Assembly (NCBI GenBank): GCA_017427405.1
Contig: JAFRSV010000009.1
Span: 1 to 34,753 of the forward strand
Length of the DNA stretch: 34,753 nt
Reading direction: 5' to 3'
DNA from: Alphaproteobacteria bacterium
Lineage (GTDB): Bacteria > Pseudomonadota > Alphaproteobacteria > Rs-D84
Below, in pieces: positions 5,892-13,770 of this stretch (positions are counted from its first letter, which is position 1; each line of letters begins with the position of its first letter). The notes under the pieces were generated by a model. That model made no database searches. It was not told the origin of the DNA and saw only the letters and a program-made list of their open reading frames with translations. The translations under genes and the position numbers were made by a program.

Positions 5892-6212
5892 ATGAAAACT
5901 GGTGGTTGTGTTTATATTATGACGAATAAAAGGAATGGAACATTATATATTGGTTCCACTTCGGATATCGTTGGTCGTGTGTTTGAGCATAAAACCAAAG
6001 TTTATCCCAACGGTTTTACTGCAAAACATAATCTTAATAAATTGGTCTATGTTGAATGGTATGATAGTTTGGAAAACATGGTTGCGCGTGAACGACAGTT
6101 GAAGGAATGGAATCGTAATTGGAAAATAAGATTGATAGTAAAACAAAACCCGGGATGGAAAGATTTGTATAATGATATATTGGCCGAATATGGTTTTGCG
6201 CCGTTTAAGTAA
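5892..6212 (+). CDS. GIY-YIG domain endonuclease-like protein inside inverted repeats
   Basis: 106 residues from ATG 5892 (ATG 5883 also possible; an in-frame ATG at 5826 lies within the repeat and is unlikely). A single-domain GIY-YIG nuclease of the YhbQ/UPF0213-like kind. It shows the GIY motif as CVYIM, the YIG motif as LYIGST, the catalytic Arg in GRVFEHK, and the metal-binding Glu and following residues in VARERQLKEWNR, then NPGWKDL. All key residues appear intact. The TAA stop at 6210-6212 overlaps the right repeat by two bases. The gene plus the two repeats forms a compact unit of about 515 bp. The exact role of these stand-alone proteins is unknown to me; a mobile or selfish unit is an inference. 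Confidence 0.85.
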   Translation: MKTGGCVYIMTNKRNGTLYIGSTSDIVGRVFEHKTKVYPNGFTAKHNLNKLVYVEWYDSLENMVARERQLKEWNRNWKIRLIVKQNPGWKDLYNDILAEYGFAPFK

Positions 6213-6287
6213 TAATTCCAGATAATCGTCATCCCGCGGAAGCGCGGGATCCAGTTTACGGCAACGCCGTAAACTTGCGTCGCAGAC
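6211..6287 (-). repeat. Right inverted repeat of the GIY-YIG cassette
   Basis: Read on the minus strand: GTCTGCGACGCAAGT (6287-6273), hairpin TTTACGGC/GCCGTAAA, CTGGATCCCGCGCTTCCGCGG, GATGACGATTATCTGGAATTATT. Outer 15 bases identical to the left copy; the inner hairpins differ in sequence but keep their pairing. Confidence 0.85.
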
Positions 6288-6327
6288 GATTAAATGTGTT
6301 GTATACTGAATTTTCTGTTTTGTCCGC

Positions 6328-6356
6328 TTGCACTTTTTTTATTTGTATCCTAGAAT
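6328..6356 (+). promoter_or_regulatory. Sigma70 promoter of tolB
   Basis: TTGCAC (6328-6333), 17 bases, TAGAAT (6351-6356); 33 bases between the -10 and the tolB start. Confidence 0.65.
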
Positions 6357-6389
6357 GCGGACGAAGATACTTAAAATAAGGAAGGAAAA

Positions 6390-7709
6390 ATGTTAAAACG
6401 AATTTTCGCGTTGGCGTTTGCCATATTGTCTTATATAAATGTTGCACATGCGGAATTAAAGGTTGATATCGTTGCGGGGGGAATGGAACCGACATCAATC
6501 GCCGTGCAAAAATTTGAACTTGCGGGTGGGGCGCCGGCGGCGGATGCGGCGACCATACGCGACGTGGTAGAAGCGGACCTGAAACGGACCGGATTTTTTC
6601 ATATTGTAAATCACAACGCTTTTCCGGAATTTGTAAAGTTGGATAAAATGCCGTCGTTCAAATCTTGGGCGGCGATAAAGGCGCAAATTTTGGTGACATC
6701 GAAACTGACCAAGCAAAAAGATGGACAATATAAACTTGAATTCTTTGTGTGGGATATCGCATCCCAAGAACAGATAGAAGCGCAAAGTTTGGTTGCGTCG
6801 AAAAAATCTGTGCGCAGACTTGGGCATATTATGGCGGATGCGATTTATGAACGACTTACGGGCGAAGTTGGATATTTCGACACGCAAATCGTCTTTATCG
6901 CCGAAACGGGCCCAATCGATAACCGCATAAAGCGTATGGCGATTATGGACCAAGACGGTTATGGGTTGCGTTATTTGTCCGATACAAAAACATTGGTTAT
7001 GTCGCCGCATTTTTCGCCGAATATGCAATCGGTGGTGTTCTTGTCATATTATAATGATGATCCGATGGTTTGGATTTTGGATTTGAATACGGGCGCACAG
7101 CGGCGGCTTGGGAAATTTAATGGTATGAATTTTGCACCGCGCTTTTCGCCGGACGGGTCACATGTGGCGTTGTCTTTGGTAAAGGACGGAATTACACATA
7201 TATATGAATACGATATTGAAAATAATTTGCTGCGCCAATTGACCAGTGGTAATTCAATAAACACCAGTCCGACGTATTCCCCCGACGGACGCAAAATTGC
7301 CTTTAATTCCGACCGCAGCGGCAGCCAGCAAATTCACGTTCTGGATTTGAATACATTGGCGGAAGAACGCATCACATACGGGGCAGGGCGGTATGCAACG
7401 CCGGCATGGTCACCAGATGGGCAATTTATTGCGTTCACGAAAATGGCGGACGATACATTCTATGTCGGGGTGATGGACCCGCGCGGGAAAAATGAAAAGA
7501 TCCTTGCCGGTGGTTGGTTTATGGAGGCCCCATCATGGGCGCCCGGTTCGCGCAGGTTGGTTTATTATGAAACGGAACGCACCGATGATGATATGGAACG
7601 CGTAAGCCATATTCGCAGTGTCGATATCACCGGCCAGAATTTATATGAAATCGATTTGCCCGATGGTGTGAACGGTTTGGAACCAACCTGGTCGCCAAGG
7701 TTGCCGTGA
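6390..7709 (+). CDS. tolB: Tol-Pal system periplasmic protein TolB
   Basis: 439 residues, normal for TolB. Signal peptide MLKRIFALAFAILSYINVAHA, an N-terminal alpha/beta domain to about residue 165, then a beta-propeller with repeated blades: FSPDGSHVALS, YSPDGRKIAFNSDRSGSQQI, WSPDGQFIAF, WAPGSRRLVYYE. In the Tol-Pal complex TolB sits in the periplasm, binds Pal and helps constrict the outer membrane during division. Ribosome-binding site AAGGAAGG. The usual tolQRA and pal neighbours are absent from this window. Instead the stop codon overlaps by one base (TGATG) with a secreted nuclease gene, so the two are translationally coupled. Confidence 0.97.
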   Translation: MLKRIFALAFAILSYINVAHAELKVDIVAGGMEPTSIAVQKFELAGGAPAADAATIRDVVEADLKRTGFFHIVNHNAFPEFVKLDKMPSFKSWAAIKAQILVTSKLTKQKDGQYKLEFFVWDIASQEQIEAQSLVASKKSVRRLGHIMADAIYERLTGEVGYFDTQIVFIAETGPIDNRIKRMAIMDQDGYGLRYLSDTKTLVMSPHFSPNMQSVVFLSYYNDDPMVWILDLNTGAQRRLGKFNGMNFAPRFSPDGSHVALSLVKDGITHIYEYDIENNLLRQLTSGNSINTSPTYSPDGRKIAFNSDRSGSQQIHVLDLNTLAEERITYGAGRYATPAWSPDGQFIAFTKMADDTFYVGVMDPRGKNEKILAGGWFMEAPSWAPGSRRLVYYETERTDDDMERVSHIRSVDITGQNLYEIDLPDGVNGLEPTWSPRLP

Positions 7710-8119
7710 TGAAGTGGTTTTGTGTCGCCGTTTCGGTGTTTACCTGGGGCGCATCGGCGTTTGCTGTGCCGGCGCGGGTGGGGCACATTTTGGACGGTGA
7801 CACTTTTTCTGCGGCGGTTAGTTTGGATGCGGATACGACCGTTTCGGTGCGTGTTCGGTTGCGTAATGTTGATACGCCGGAAATGAACGGTGATTGTGAA
7901 TATGAACGGTCGCGCGCAATCGCGGCACGTGACCGACTTTCCGAAATAATCCCCGTTGGGTCGATGGTGGAACTTAGTAATGTCAAAGATGACAAGTATC
8001 TTGGGCGGATTGATGCAAATGTGAAAAATGCGAACGGCGCCGATGTAGGCGAAATTTTAATTCGTGAAAAATTTGGCCGCAAATATAACGGCGGCCGGCG
8101 TAAACCGTGGTGCAAATAA
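7709..8119 (+). CDS. Secreted thermonuclease (SNase) family protein
   Basis: 136 residues. Signal peptide MKWFCVAVSVFTWGASAFA followed by the staphylococcal-nuclease OB fold: GHILDGDTF, VRVRLRNVDTPE (equivalents of catalytic Arg35 and Glu43 of the S. aureus enzyme), and DKYLGRIDANV (equivalent of Arg87). It ends YNGGRRKPWC. All three catalytic positions are present, so calcium-dependent nuclease activity in the periplasm or outside is plausible. ATG 7709 overlaps the tolB stop; the GTG at 7706 is a less likely start. Two Cys (GDCEYE, PWCK) may form a disulfide. Confidence 0.88.
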   Translation: MKWFCVAVSVFTWGASAFAVPARVGHILDGDTFSAAVSLDADTTVSVRVRLRNVDTPEMNGDCEYERSRAIAARDRLSEIIPVGSMVELSNVKDDKYLGRIDANVKNANGADVGEILIREKFGRKYNGGRRKPWCK

Positions 8120-8144
8120 TAGTTGTTAGTGTAGGTGATTAGTG

Positions 8145-8167
8145 CGGGCGCGTTCGCGCCCGTTTTT
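8145..8167 (+). terminator. Rho-independent terminator of tolB-nuclease
   Basis: CGGGCG (8145-8150) / CGCCCG (8157-8162), closing CG(TT)CG loop, five T. Preceded at 8123-8143 by a short TTAGTG-type repeat. The T-run overlaps the stop of the convergent plsC gene. Confidence 0.8.
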
Positions 8168-8873
8168 ATGCACTGTGTTTATTGATTGCGGCGTGAACGT
8201 CGGCCAATGTTGCGGTTGACGGCAAAATGTCTTCAAAATAAATTTTTGCCGTGCCGGGCTTCATTCTTCCGCGCTTTGGCCAATAAAGTCCGGTATCAAC
8301 GCCGACCGGGGTAATCGGCAACTTTAATTGTTCCGCCAAAAACAGCAGGCCGCGTTTTAATTGAATCTTTTGCCCGGGTTTTACACGTGTGCCTTCGGGA
8401 AAGATGATAAGTGTTTGGCCGTTCATTATGCGTGCGGCGACCGATGCAGAAAGTTTTTTCATATTTGTTGCACCACGTGTGCGATTTACCGGTTGCAAAC
8501 CCATGCGCCAAAATGACCACCCGTAAATCGGTATCCAAAATAATTCGCGCTTTACAATAAAAAATGGATTTTGAATGTTGGTGACCAAAATTGCAACCTC
8601 CATAATCGACATGTGTTTAGATGCAATAATCGCCTTGCCGTCGGTTCGAATATTGTCGTTCGGTTGAACGGGAACACCGTTTTCTTCGGTTGGTGGATAA
8701 AAAATGCGATACTTTATTCCGCATATTATGCGTGCAAGTTTTAATACGCCACGCGCATCCGCAACAATCGCGCGCAGTGTCATTTTGCGTGACGGCAACA
8801 CAACCAATAATATCGGTGCCCACAAAACAAAGTATATGCCAAGTATGATTTTTAAAATAATTGTCCTAAACAT
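8166..8873 (-). CDS. plsC: 1-acyl-sn-glycerol-3-phosphate acyltransferase
   Basis: 235 residues. Acylates lysophosphatidic acid to phosphatidic acid at the inner membrane. N-terminal membrane helix (IILGIYFVLWAPILLVVLP). Motif I reads SKHMSIMEV, an HX4E form in place of the commoner HX4D; I recall HX4E from other alphaproteobacterial PlsC proteins. The motif around PVNRTRG corresponds to block II, FPEGTR is the classical block III for glycerol-phosphate binding, and PVGVDTGLYW is in the block IV region. It ends the minus-strand cluster ftsE-ftsX-DUF218-plsC, 11 bases after the DUF218 gene, so it is probably co-transcribed. Confidence 0.93.
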   Translation of the reverse strand: MFRTIILKIILGIYFVLWAPILLVVLPSRKMTLRAIVADARGVLKLARIICGIKYRIFYPPTEENGVPVQPNDNIRTDGKAIIASKHMSIMEVAILVTNIQNPFFIVKRELFWIPIYGWSFWRMGLQPVNRTRGATNMKKLSASVAARIMNGQTLIIFPEGTRVKPGQKIQLKRGLLFLAEQLKLPITPVGVDTGLYWPKRGRMKPGTAKIYFEDILPSTATLADVHAAINKHSA

Positions 8874-8884
8874 TTTTTACCTTT

Positions 8885-9412
8885 TTATTTATATGATGAT
8901 TCTGGGCCTTCCCTGATTCCAATCATTGTGACCAAGAATTTCACGTATTCCACCATCCAACGTTCCAATCGACGTGCAGGCCGCATTTCATGCAGGGCGA
9001 CCGGACATGACACAATTTGTGTTTCCGGTAATTCCGATTTTATAAGAAATGTTGCGCGTTGAATATGATCTTCGGTTGTGATGACAACGATTCGGTCCAG
9101 TCCTGATTTTTCCACAATATCCTTTATCGCCAATGCGTTTTGATATGTTGACTTTGATTCCGATTCGATTATGGCGCGTTCGTTGCCGATGTACGGTGCG
9201 CCGGGGGTTGCACCAATTATGTAAAGGTCCGCGTCGGGATACTTTTCAACCTGGTGCAGGGCGAAAGGAACACGGCGGAAATCGCCGGTCAAGACAAAAA
9301 TACTGTCGTTATCCAAAATAAAATCGCAATCGTTCGGTGATGTCAATTTGAAAACAATTCCGCCAACGACGAATAAACCGAGTAACAAAAATGATGGACG
9401 CAGCAATTTCAT
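8885..9412 (-). CDS. DUF218 (YdcF/ElyC/SanA-like) membrane-anchored protein
   Basis: 175 residues from ATG 9412, which overlaps the ftsX stop by ATGA. One N-terminal membrane helix (PSFLLLGLFVVGGIVFKL), then the DUF218 fold: DSIFVLTGDFRR, PDADLYIIGATPG, the conserved ESESKSTYQNA segment, IVVITTEDHIQRA and RRLERWMVEYVKF. DUF218 proteins are linked to cell-envelope carbon handling (SanA/ElyC in E. coli). The ftsE-ftsX-DUF218-plsC order is one I associate with alphaproteobacteria. The substrate is unknown. Confidence 0.85.
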   Translation of the reverse strand: MKLLRPSFLLLGLFVVGGIVFKLTSPNDCDFILDNDSIFVLTGDFRRVPFALHQVEKYPDADLYIIGATPGAPYIGNERAIIESESKSTYQNALAIKDIVEKSGLDRIVVITTEDHIQRATFLIKSELPETQIVSCPVALHEMRPARRLERWMVEYVKFLVTMIGIREGPESSYK

Positions 9413-10251
9413 GATTCGTTTTTTAATATCTTTAATGTTGTTCGTTTCGTTACCATTATCGCAAACATTACAATTATAAATGGCACAAACAAAAGCGCAA
9501 GCCAACCGGCCCCGGATATTTCCAGCATAGCCATCAAACCAACGCGTGCGGACCGTGCCACCCCCAATATCACAAACAATATCGGACACGCGATAACAAA
9601 ACCAATTGTGCATGCGATGGTACATATCCTTGCAACAATCATTTGCATTTGACGGGTTATAAATTTATCGCTTGCGCCAATCTGGTTCAAAATTTCAAGT
9701 TCGCGTCGGTGCAAAATTGCCGTATTGCGTGCGATAAACGAAACGCATGTTCCAATCGTCACGATAATAAGCCCAAGCAGTAACGCCAGTATTGTTACCA
9801 TTTTCCATCCCGCGGATATTGATGGACGTAACGCGTCATAATGTGGAATAAAACGCGCATTTGTACCGATTAAACCGCCGATTGTGTTCATATCGGATTT
9901 TGATTTAAATTTAACTTCGAACATTACCGGCAGATATTTTTTTAGAACGCCTTTGTCGCCGCCCATCCACGGTCGCATAAGGCGTGACATTTCGTCATCT
10001 TCGATTTGGCGCATACTATCAATTTTATCTTGGTTCGATTCAAAAATTTTCTTGATTGTGTCGGTTTTTTCGGTGTTTGTAATTTGCACCGTGGCATGGA
10101 CATCCCATTGGTGATTCCAATTTACAATTCCCGTCCCAATCGCCAATGCCAAACCCAATGACAGCACCGCCAAAAAAGTCATAATGCACATAATTACCGT
10201 CATAAATATGGACTGTTCAGAAATAAGTGAAAATACAATCGGCCGTTTCAT
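9409..10251 (-). CDS. ftsX: Cell-division ABC transporter permease FtsX
   Basis: 280 residues, the size and layout of FtsX. A short cytoplasmic N-terminus and first membrane helix (VIMCIMTFLAVLSLGLALAI), a periplasmic loop of roughly 110 residues, then three C-terminal helices (MVTILALLLGLIIVTIGTCV; a long segment from ARICTIACTIGFV; LALLFVPFIIVMFAIMV). The conserved cytoplasmic motif RRELEILNQIGASDKFITRQ between helices contacts FtsE. FtsEX couples ATP hydrolysis to peptidoglycan hydrolase activation at the septum. The start lies 2 bases after the ftsE stop, and the end overlaps the DUF218 start by 4 bases. Confidence 0.92.
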   Translation of the reverse strand: MKRPIVFSLISEQSIFMTVIMCIMTFLAVLSLGLALAIGTGIVNWNHQWDVHATVQITNTEKTDTIKKIFESNQDKIDSMRQIEDDEMSRLMRPWMGGDKGVLKKYLPVMFEVKFKSKSDMNTIGGLIGTNARFIPHYDALRPSISAGWKMVTILALLLGLIIVTIGTCVSFIARNTAILHRRELEILNQIGASDKFITRQMQMIVARICTIACTIGFVIACPILFVILGVARSARVGLMAMLEISGAGWLALLFVPFIIVMFAIMVTKRTTLKILKNES

Positions 10252-10253
10252 TT

Positions 10254-11033
10254 CTATTTATTTCCAATGTTGCTAAATTGTTTTGATAATTCCGTAAAGT
10301 ATTTCGCATCGTGGATTTCGGGTGCGGTCTTTTTCGTCCCGGTATGCGTGCGCGCCGGTCCCGTAAAGGTCAGTTTATGATTTTCAACGTGCATAACCGG
10401 GAATTTATATGTTTCCATCAATTTTGAATTATGTGTGGCGAGAATTATTGTTGTTCCAAACATTTTATTCATTTGAATAAACAGTTCCATTAAACGCGAT
10501 GCATTTTCATCGTCCAAATTTCCGGTCGGTTCGTCCGCAAGCATAATTGATGGTTGAACAATAATTGCACGTGCCACAGAAACGCGTTGTTGTTGCCCGC
10601 CACTTAGACTTTTGGGATTTGCGTTTGCATATTTGGCAAGTCCGACCCATTCCAATGTTTTTGTGACAAGTTTTTTTATTTTGCCTTCGTCCACACCGCG
10701 CACGCGCAGGGGCAATGCGACATTATCAAACACCGATATGTGCGACAGCAATGAATATTCTTGGAACACAATCGCCATTTTGTGGCGCATTTCGGTAATT
10801 TCATCGCGCGACATAGAATTTGTTGGATTGCCAAAAATCTTTATCGTTCCGCGACAAGGCCGGTGCAGGTGATATATCAATCGCAACAGTGTCGTTTTGC
10901 CCGCGCCCGATGCACCCGACAAGAAATAAAATGAACCCGCGCCAATGTTAAAAGAAACATCGGTCAATATATCCGGGTCGCTGTCATAACGCGCACCAAC
11001 ACCAACAAAAGAAATAATAGTGTTATCTTCCAT
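10254..11033 (-). CDS. ftsE: Cell-division ABC transporter ATPase FtsE
   Basis: 259 residues from ATG 11033 (MEDNTIIS; ATG 11042 is also possible). ABC ATPase motifs: Walker A SGASGAGKTTLL at about 39-50, Q-loop VFQEYSLL, signature LSGGQQQRVSVARAI, Walker B IMLADEPTGNLDDE and H-loop LATHN. FtsE usually ends near 220-230 residues; here a C-terminal tail of about 30-40 residues (THTGTKKTAPEIHDAKYF) extends it. First gene of the ftsEX-DUF218-plsC operon. The predicted promoter places transcription start at or next to the ATG with no Shine-Dalgarno, suggesting a leaderless message. Confidence 0.92.
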   Translation of the reverse strand: MEDNTIISFVGVGARYDSDPDILTDVSFNIGAGSFYFLSGASGAGKTTLLRLIYHLHRPCRGTIKIFGNPTNSMSRDEITEMRHKMAIVFQEYSLLSHISVFDNVALPLRVRGVDEGKIKKLVTKTLEWVGLAKYANANPKSLSGGQQQRVSVARAIIVQPSIMLADEPTGNLDDENASRLMELFIQMNKMFGTTIILATHNSKLMETYKFPVMHVENHKLTFTGPARTHTGTKKTAPEIHDAKYFTELSKQFSNIGNK

Positions 11034-11040
11034 GCTGTCC

Positions 11041-11069
11041 ATACTAGTAAAAAAAAAAATTGCGGTCAA
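11041..11069 (-). promoter_or_regulatory. Promoter of the ftsE operon (possibly leaderless)
   Basis: Minus strand TTGACC (11069-11064), 17-base T-rich spacer, TAGTAT (11046-11041). Transcription would start about 11034, one base before ATG 11033. Confidence 0.5.
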
Positions 11070-11160
11070 GGGTGTTGGAAGGTGAACGAAAAATTTTTGT
11101 CTTTTATAAAATTTTCAAATGTGTTATAGTTTTACAGAAGGAAGTATTTAGGAGTTTTCT

Positions 11161-12186
11161 ATGAAGCGGTTTTTGGGCGGATTTGTGGCGATTTGCGCCG
11201 TTTTGGTTTGTGACCGGTCGAACGCGGTGTGTGGTGATGCGGCAGGGTGCCAGACAATCCGTATGACGCCCGGCACGCCCCAGGTTGTTTCGAATACCTT
11301 TACAATGGATGGCGGATGTTCCAGTGGCGGATGCGTGAACACCAGTGTGAATGGCGGGCCACGCTATGTTGTTGGGGCACCGGTGGTGTCGTCGGGTTAT
11401 GTGCAACGTGGCTATGTTCCGGTACAGCCGGTTTATCGTCAACCAACAAGTTATCAACGCACAAATTATGTGGCAGCGCCGAATAATGTTGTCACGAATA
11501 CACGAACAATGACGTATCAGCAATCACGCCCGGTTGGTGCTAGTTCTGGGACTTCGGGGGCGTATGTGTATAACAAGGGCGGGGCTGGCTATGTCGGTAT
11601 GAATTTAGATATAAATTTGCTAAATTGGCGTAATGAATACAAGGCTTTGCCGGTTGCGTATAACGAAGCGTTTAATCATGACGATTATCGATTCAAACCG
11701 TTGATTGGTGGACACATTGTTGCCGGATACCGGTTTAATCCAGGGTGGCGCATGGATATAGAAGGCGGATTTACATCGGAATTCGAAGATTCTGATAATG
11801 GGTTATCTTTTAAGTTATCTGTGCCATATGTGACGGCGAATTTGTATCATGATTTTACGAATGGGCTTTATATTGGTGGTGGTGCGGGTGTCGCATTCCC
11901 GACCATTTCAATGGAATGGGAACATTTTACGTCAAATGATTCAAGCAAGACCGGGACATCATTTATGGGTGCGGCGATGATTGGGTATACATATTATTTA
12001 TCGGAAAATTTAATTTTGGATGTTCGCTATCGTTTCGCCGGGTTCAAAGGGCCACAACTTACACGTGGGGTTACCGGGTGGTCCATAGATGTTGGCGACC
12101 AAGAAATACCATTGGAATCGGTGGAAACCAGTGTTGGTTTTATTATGGATAATTCGATTTCAATCGGACTTAAATACGAATTCTAG
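11161..12186 (+). CDS. Outer-membrane protein with OMP_b-brl-type barrel
   Basis: 341 residues. Signal peptide MKRFLGGFVAICAVLVC..SNA; an N-terminal low-complexity passenger of about 120 residues rich in Ser, Thr, Gly, Val and Tyr with four Cys (CGDAAGC, CSSGGC); then an 8-stranded-type barrel from about residue 138 (GYVGMNLDINLLNW) to the end. Strand signatures include GGHIVAGYRFNPGWRMDIEGG, LYIGGGAGVAFP and NLILDVRYRFAGF, ending ISIGLKYEF with the terminal Phe. GGAG lies about 8 bases before the start and a TATAGT further upstream. Divergent from ftsE. Probable surface antigen or adhesin; exact role unknown. Confidence 0.75.
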   Translation: MKRFLGGFVAICAVLVCDRSNAVCGDAAGCQTIRMTPGTPQVVSNTFTMDGGCSSGGCVNTSVNGGPRYVVGAPVVSSGYVQRGYVPVQPVYRQPTSYQRTNYVAAPNNVVTNTRTMTYQQSRPVGASSGTSGAYVYNKGGAGYVGMNLDINLLNWRNEYKALPVAYNEAFNHDDYRFKPLIGGHIVAGYRFNPGWRMDIEGGFTSEFEDSDNGLSFKLSVPYVTANLYHDFTNGLYIGGGAGVAFPTISMEWEHFTSNDSSKTGTSFMGAAMIGYTYYLSENLILDVRYRFAGFKGPQLTRGVTGWSIDVGDQEIPLESVETSVGFIMDNSISIGLKYEF

Positions 12187-12211
12187 GTTGACGAAAATTT
12201 GAAACAAAATT

Positions 12212-12238
12212 CCCGCGTTTTTTTCGCGGGTATTTTTT
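12212..12238 (+). terminator. Rho-independent terminator of the OMP gene
   Basis: CCCGCG (12212-12217) / CGCGGG (12225-12230) with an all-T loop, followed by TATTTTTTT. Confidence 0.85.
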
Positions 12239-12245
12239 TATAAAA

Positions 12246-12336
12246 ACGATTCGTTTTCCGCGGAAAACCGATTCGTTTTAGGAATAAAAAGCGAATCGGT
12301 TTCTTTGACAAAAAAACATAAAAATCGATTCGGTTT
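12246..12336. repeat. Cluster of CGATTCG(G/T)TTT repeats and palindromes
   Basis: Four copies of CGATTCG(G/T)TTT at about 12247, 12269, 12291 (reverse) and 12326. Between the first two is the perfect 14-bp palindrome TTTTCCGCGGAAAA (12254-12267). AAACCGATTCG (12265-12275) and CGAATCGGTTT (12292-12302) form a perfect 11-bp stem. Not followed by a clean T-run. It lies in the 249-bp gap between the OMP and the next adhesin gene. Confidence 0.65.
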
Positions 12337-12408
12337 GTCGCGCGCATCCGGCGGAATCCTTGGCATAGAAAAAATTTGACAGACCGATTTTGTGAAAGAC
12401 CAAACCAG

Positions 12409-12417
12409 TGGTATAAT
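12409..12417 (+). promoter_or_regulatory. Extended -10 promoter of the modular adhesin gene
   Basis: TGGTATAAT, an extended -10 (TGn-TATAAT), with only a weak TTTTGT 17 bases upstream. Predicted start about 12424, leaving a 12-base leader that is mostly the Shine-Dalgarno GAGGAAG. Confidence 0.65.
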
Positions 12418-12435
12418 ATGTGGTGAGGAAGAGAG

Positions 12436-13761
12436 ATGAAGTTTGTATTTCATACATCTTTGATTGCATTGATTTTTGCGCTTGGGGCGGTGGACGTGTT
12501 TGCGGCACCGGCGGTGCGTCAACTTGGTGGTTTTGTCCCGGGAAATGGTTCGGGTGCGACATCGGGTGGTGCGGCCGCGTCTGTGACACCATCACCCAGT
12601 GTATCGTCGGGTGGGGCGGGTAACAAGGTTACGTCACCATCGGGCATAACGTCTTCGCGTGCGGGGTCGATACGTTCGACGACCCGTCCGACGGTTACGT
12701 CAAGTGGTTCCGCTGAGCCGGTTGCGACGGTTGCGACGGGAACGGCGGGTGCGAATCGTTCGGCATCCACGCCACAGCGTTTATCAATTGGTTCATATAT
12801 TGGTGCGCCACGTCAGATTAGTTCCGGTGGAACCAGCAGTGAAGAAATTACAAATATTAATAATGAAATTAAAAACATCACAAATATGCTTGACGATGTA
12901 GAGGCCGATATTTCCGGCAAGGTTGATAAAGAGCAGGGTATCAACAAGGCCGGCCAGGCATTGGTTGTTGGAACCGATGGTTTTGTGACGACGTCCGAAT
13001 TTGTGACGCCGGATGAATTGGAAGTTGACCTTAATGGCAAGGTTGATAAAGACCAAGGCGTTGGTGCAGCCGGCAAAGCATTGCTTGTTAATGCCGATGG
13101 TATTGTGACAACGGGTGATGTGTTAAAGCCGGGCGATATTGATTTGTCAGGCAAGGTCGATGTGCTTCAGGGTCGCCAATACAAAGGCAAGGCATTGGTT
13201 GTCGACAATGATGGTAAGGTAAAACCAATCGGTGAAATTCCAGATGCGATTGATATTAACGGCAAGGTTGATAAATTCCAAGGTCCAGAACACGCCGGTA
13301 GTGCATTAATTGTTGATCAGTATGGAAATGTGCAACCGACCGGTGATTTCGTGGATGCCGACCAAGGTGTCGAGAATTATGGCAAGACATTGATTATTAA
13401 TGCCGATGGTCGTGTTGTCCCGGGTGATGTTGATTTTAGTGATTTGGATATTGATGGCAAGGTTGATAAGTTCCAAACCACGGATAATGCCGATACCGTT
13501 TTGGTTGTTAATGAAGAAGGTTGGGTTGCCGATGAAAAAATAAAGAATGTCCATGTTGCGGACGATGCGGCATTGGAACGTGCCAAAATGGCGGCGGACA
13601 TAACTGATACGCTTGATTGGGTTGATGCGTGGAAAAACCAAGCGGAAGATTCGCCAGACCCGGCTGATTATAAATTGAATCGGGATGAACGTTATGTCAT
13701 GGCGTTGGATGAATACGGACAAAAGGCATGGTTCCGTGTCGTCACAACAGGCGGCCAGTAA
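12436..13761 (+). CDS. Secreted modular protein with six GKVDK..QG repeats
   Basis: 441 residues. Signal peptide MKFVFHTSLIALIFALGAVDVFA, then a Ser/Thr/Gly/Ala/Val-rich low-complexity linker to about residue 120, a short coiled-coil-like segment (EEITNINNEIKNITNMLDDVEAD), and six repeats of 30-40 residues starting near 158, 198, 236, 273, 306 and 338. Consensus: D(I/L)(N/S/D)GKVDK-QG---AGKALVV--DG-V. The fifth unit lacks the GKVDK half. The C-terminal stretch is Trp/Asp-rich and ends KAWFRVVTTGGQ; it does not end in Phe and has no barrel. The repeats recall those of trimeric tail-fibre or adhesin stalks, but this is resemblance only. Probably displayed or exported; how it is anchored is not visible. 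Confidence 0.65.
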   Translation: MKFVFHTSLIALIFALGAVDVFAAPAVRQLGGFVPGNGSGATSGGAAASVTPSPSVSSGGAGNKVTSPSGITSSRAGSIRSTTRPTVTSSGSAEPVATVATGTAGANRSASTPQRLSIGSYIGAPRQISSGGTSSEEITNINNEIKNITNMLDDVEADISGKVDKEQGINKAGQALVVGTDGFVTTSEFVTPDELEVDLNGKVDKDQGVGAAGKALLVNADGIVTTGDVLKPGDIDLSGKVDVLQGRQYKGKALVVDNDGKVKPIGEIPDAIDINGKVDKFQGPEHAGSALIVDQYGNVQPTGDFVDADQGVENYGKTLIINADGRVVPGDVDFSDLDIDGKVDKFQTTDNADTVLVVNEEGWVADEKIKNVHVADDAALERAKMAADITDTLDWVDAWKNQAEDSPDPADYKLNRDERYVMALDEYGQKAWFRVVTTGGQ

Positions 13762-13770
13762 AAGAGTTTC

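Noticed and set aside
6495-7028. 177-codon minus-strand frame within tolB
   Set aside because: Lies wholly inside an unmistakable tolB; composition is that of an antisense shadow.
12376-12417. TTGACA (12376) paired with TATAAT (12412) as a promoter
   Set aside because: The spacer is 30 bases, too long; the -10 is better explained as an extended -10 with its own TG.
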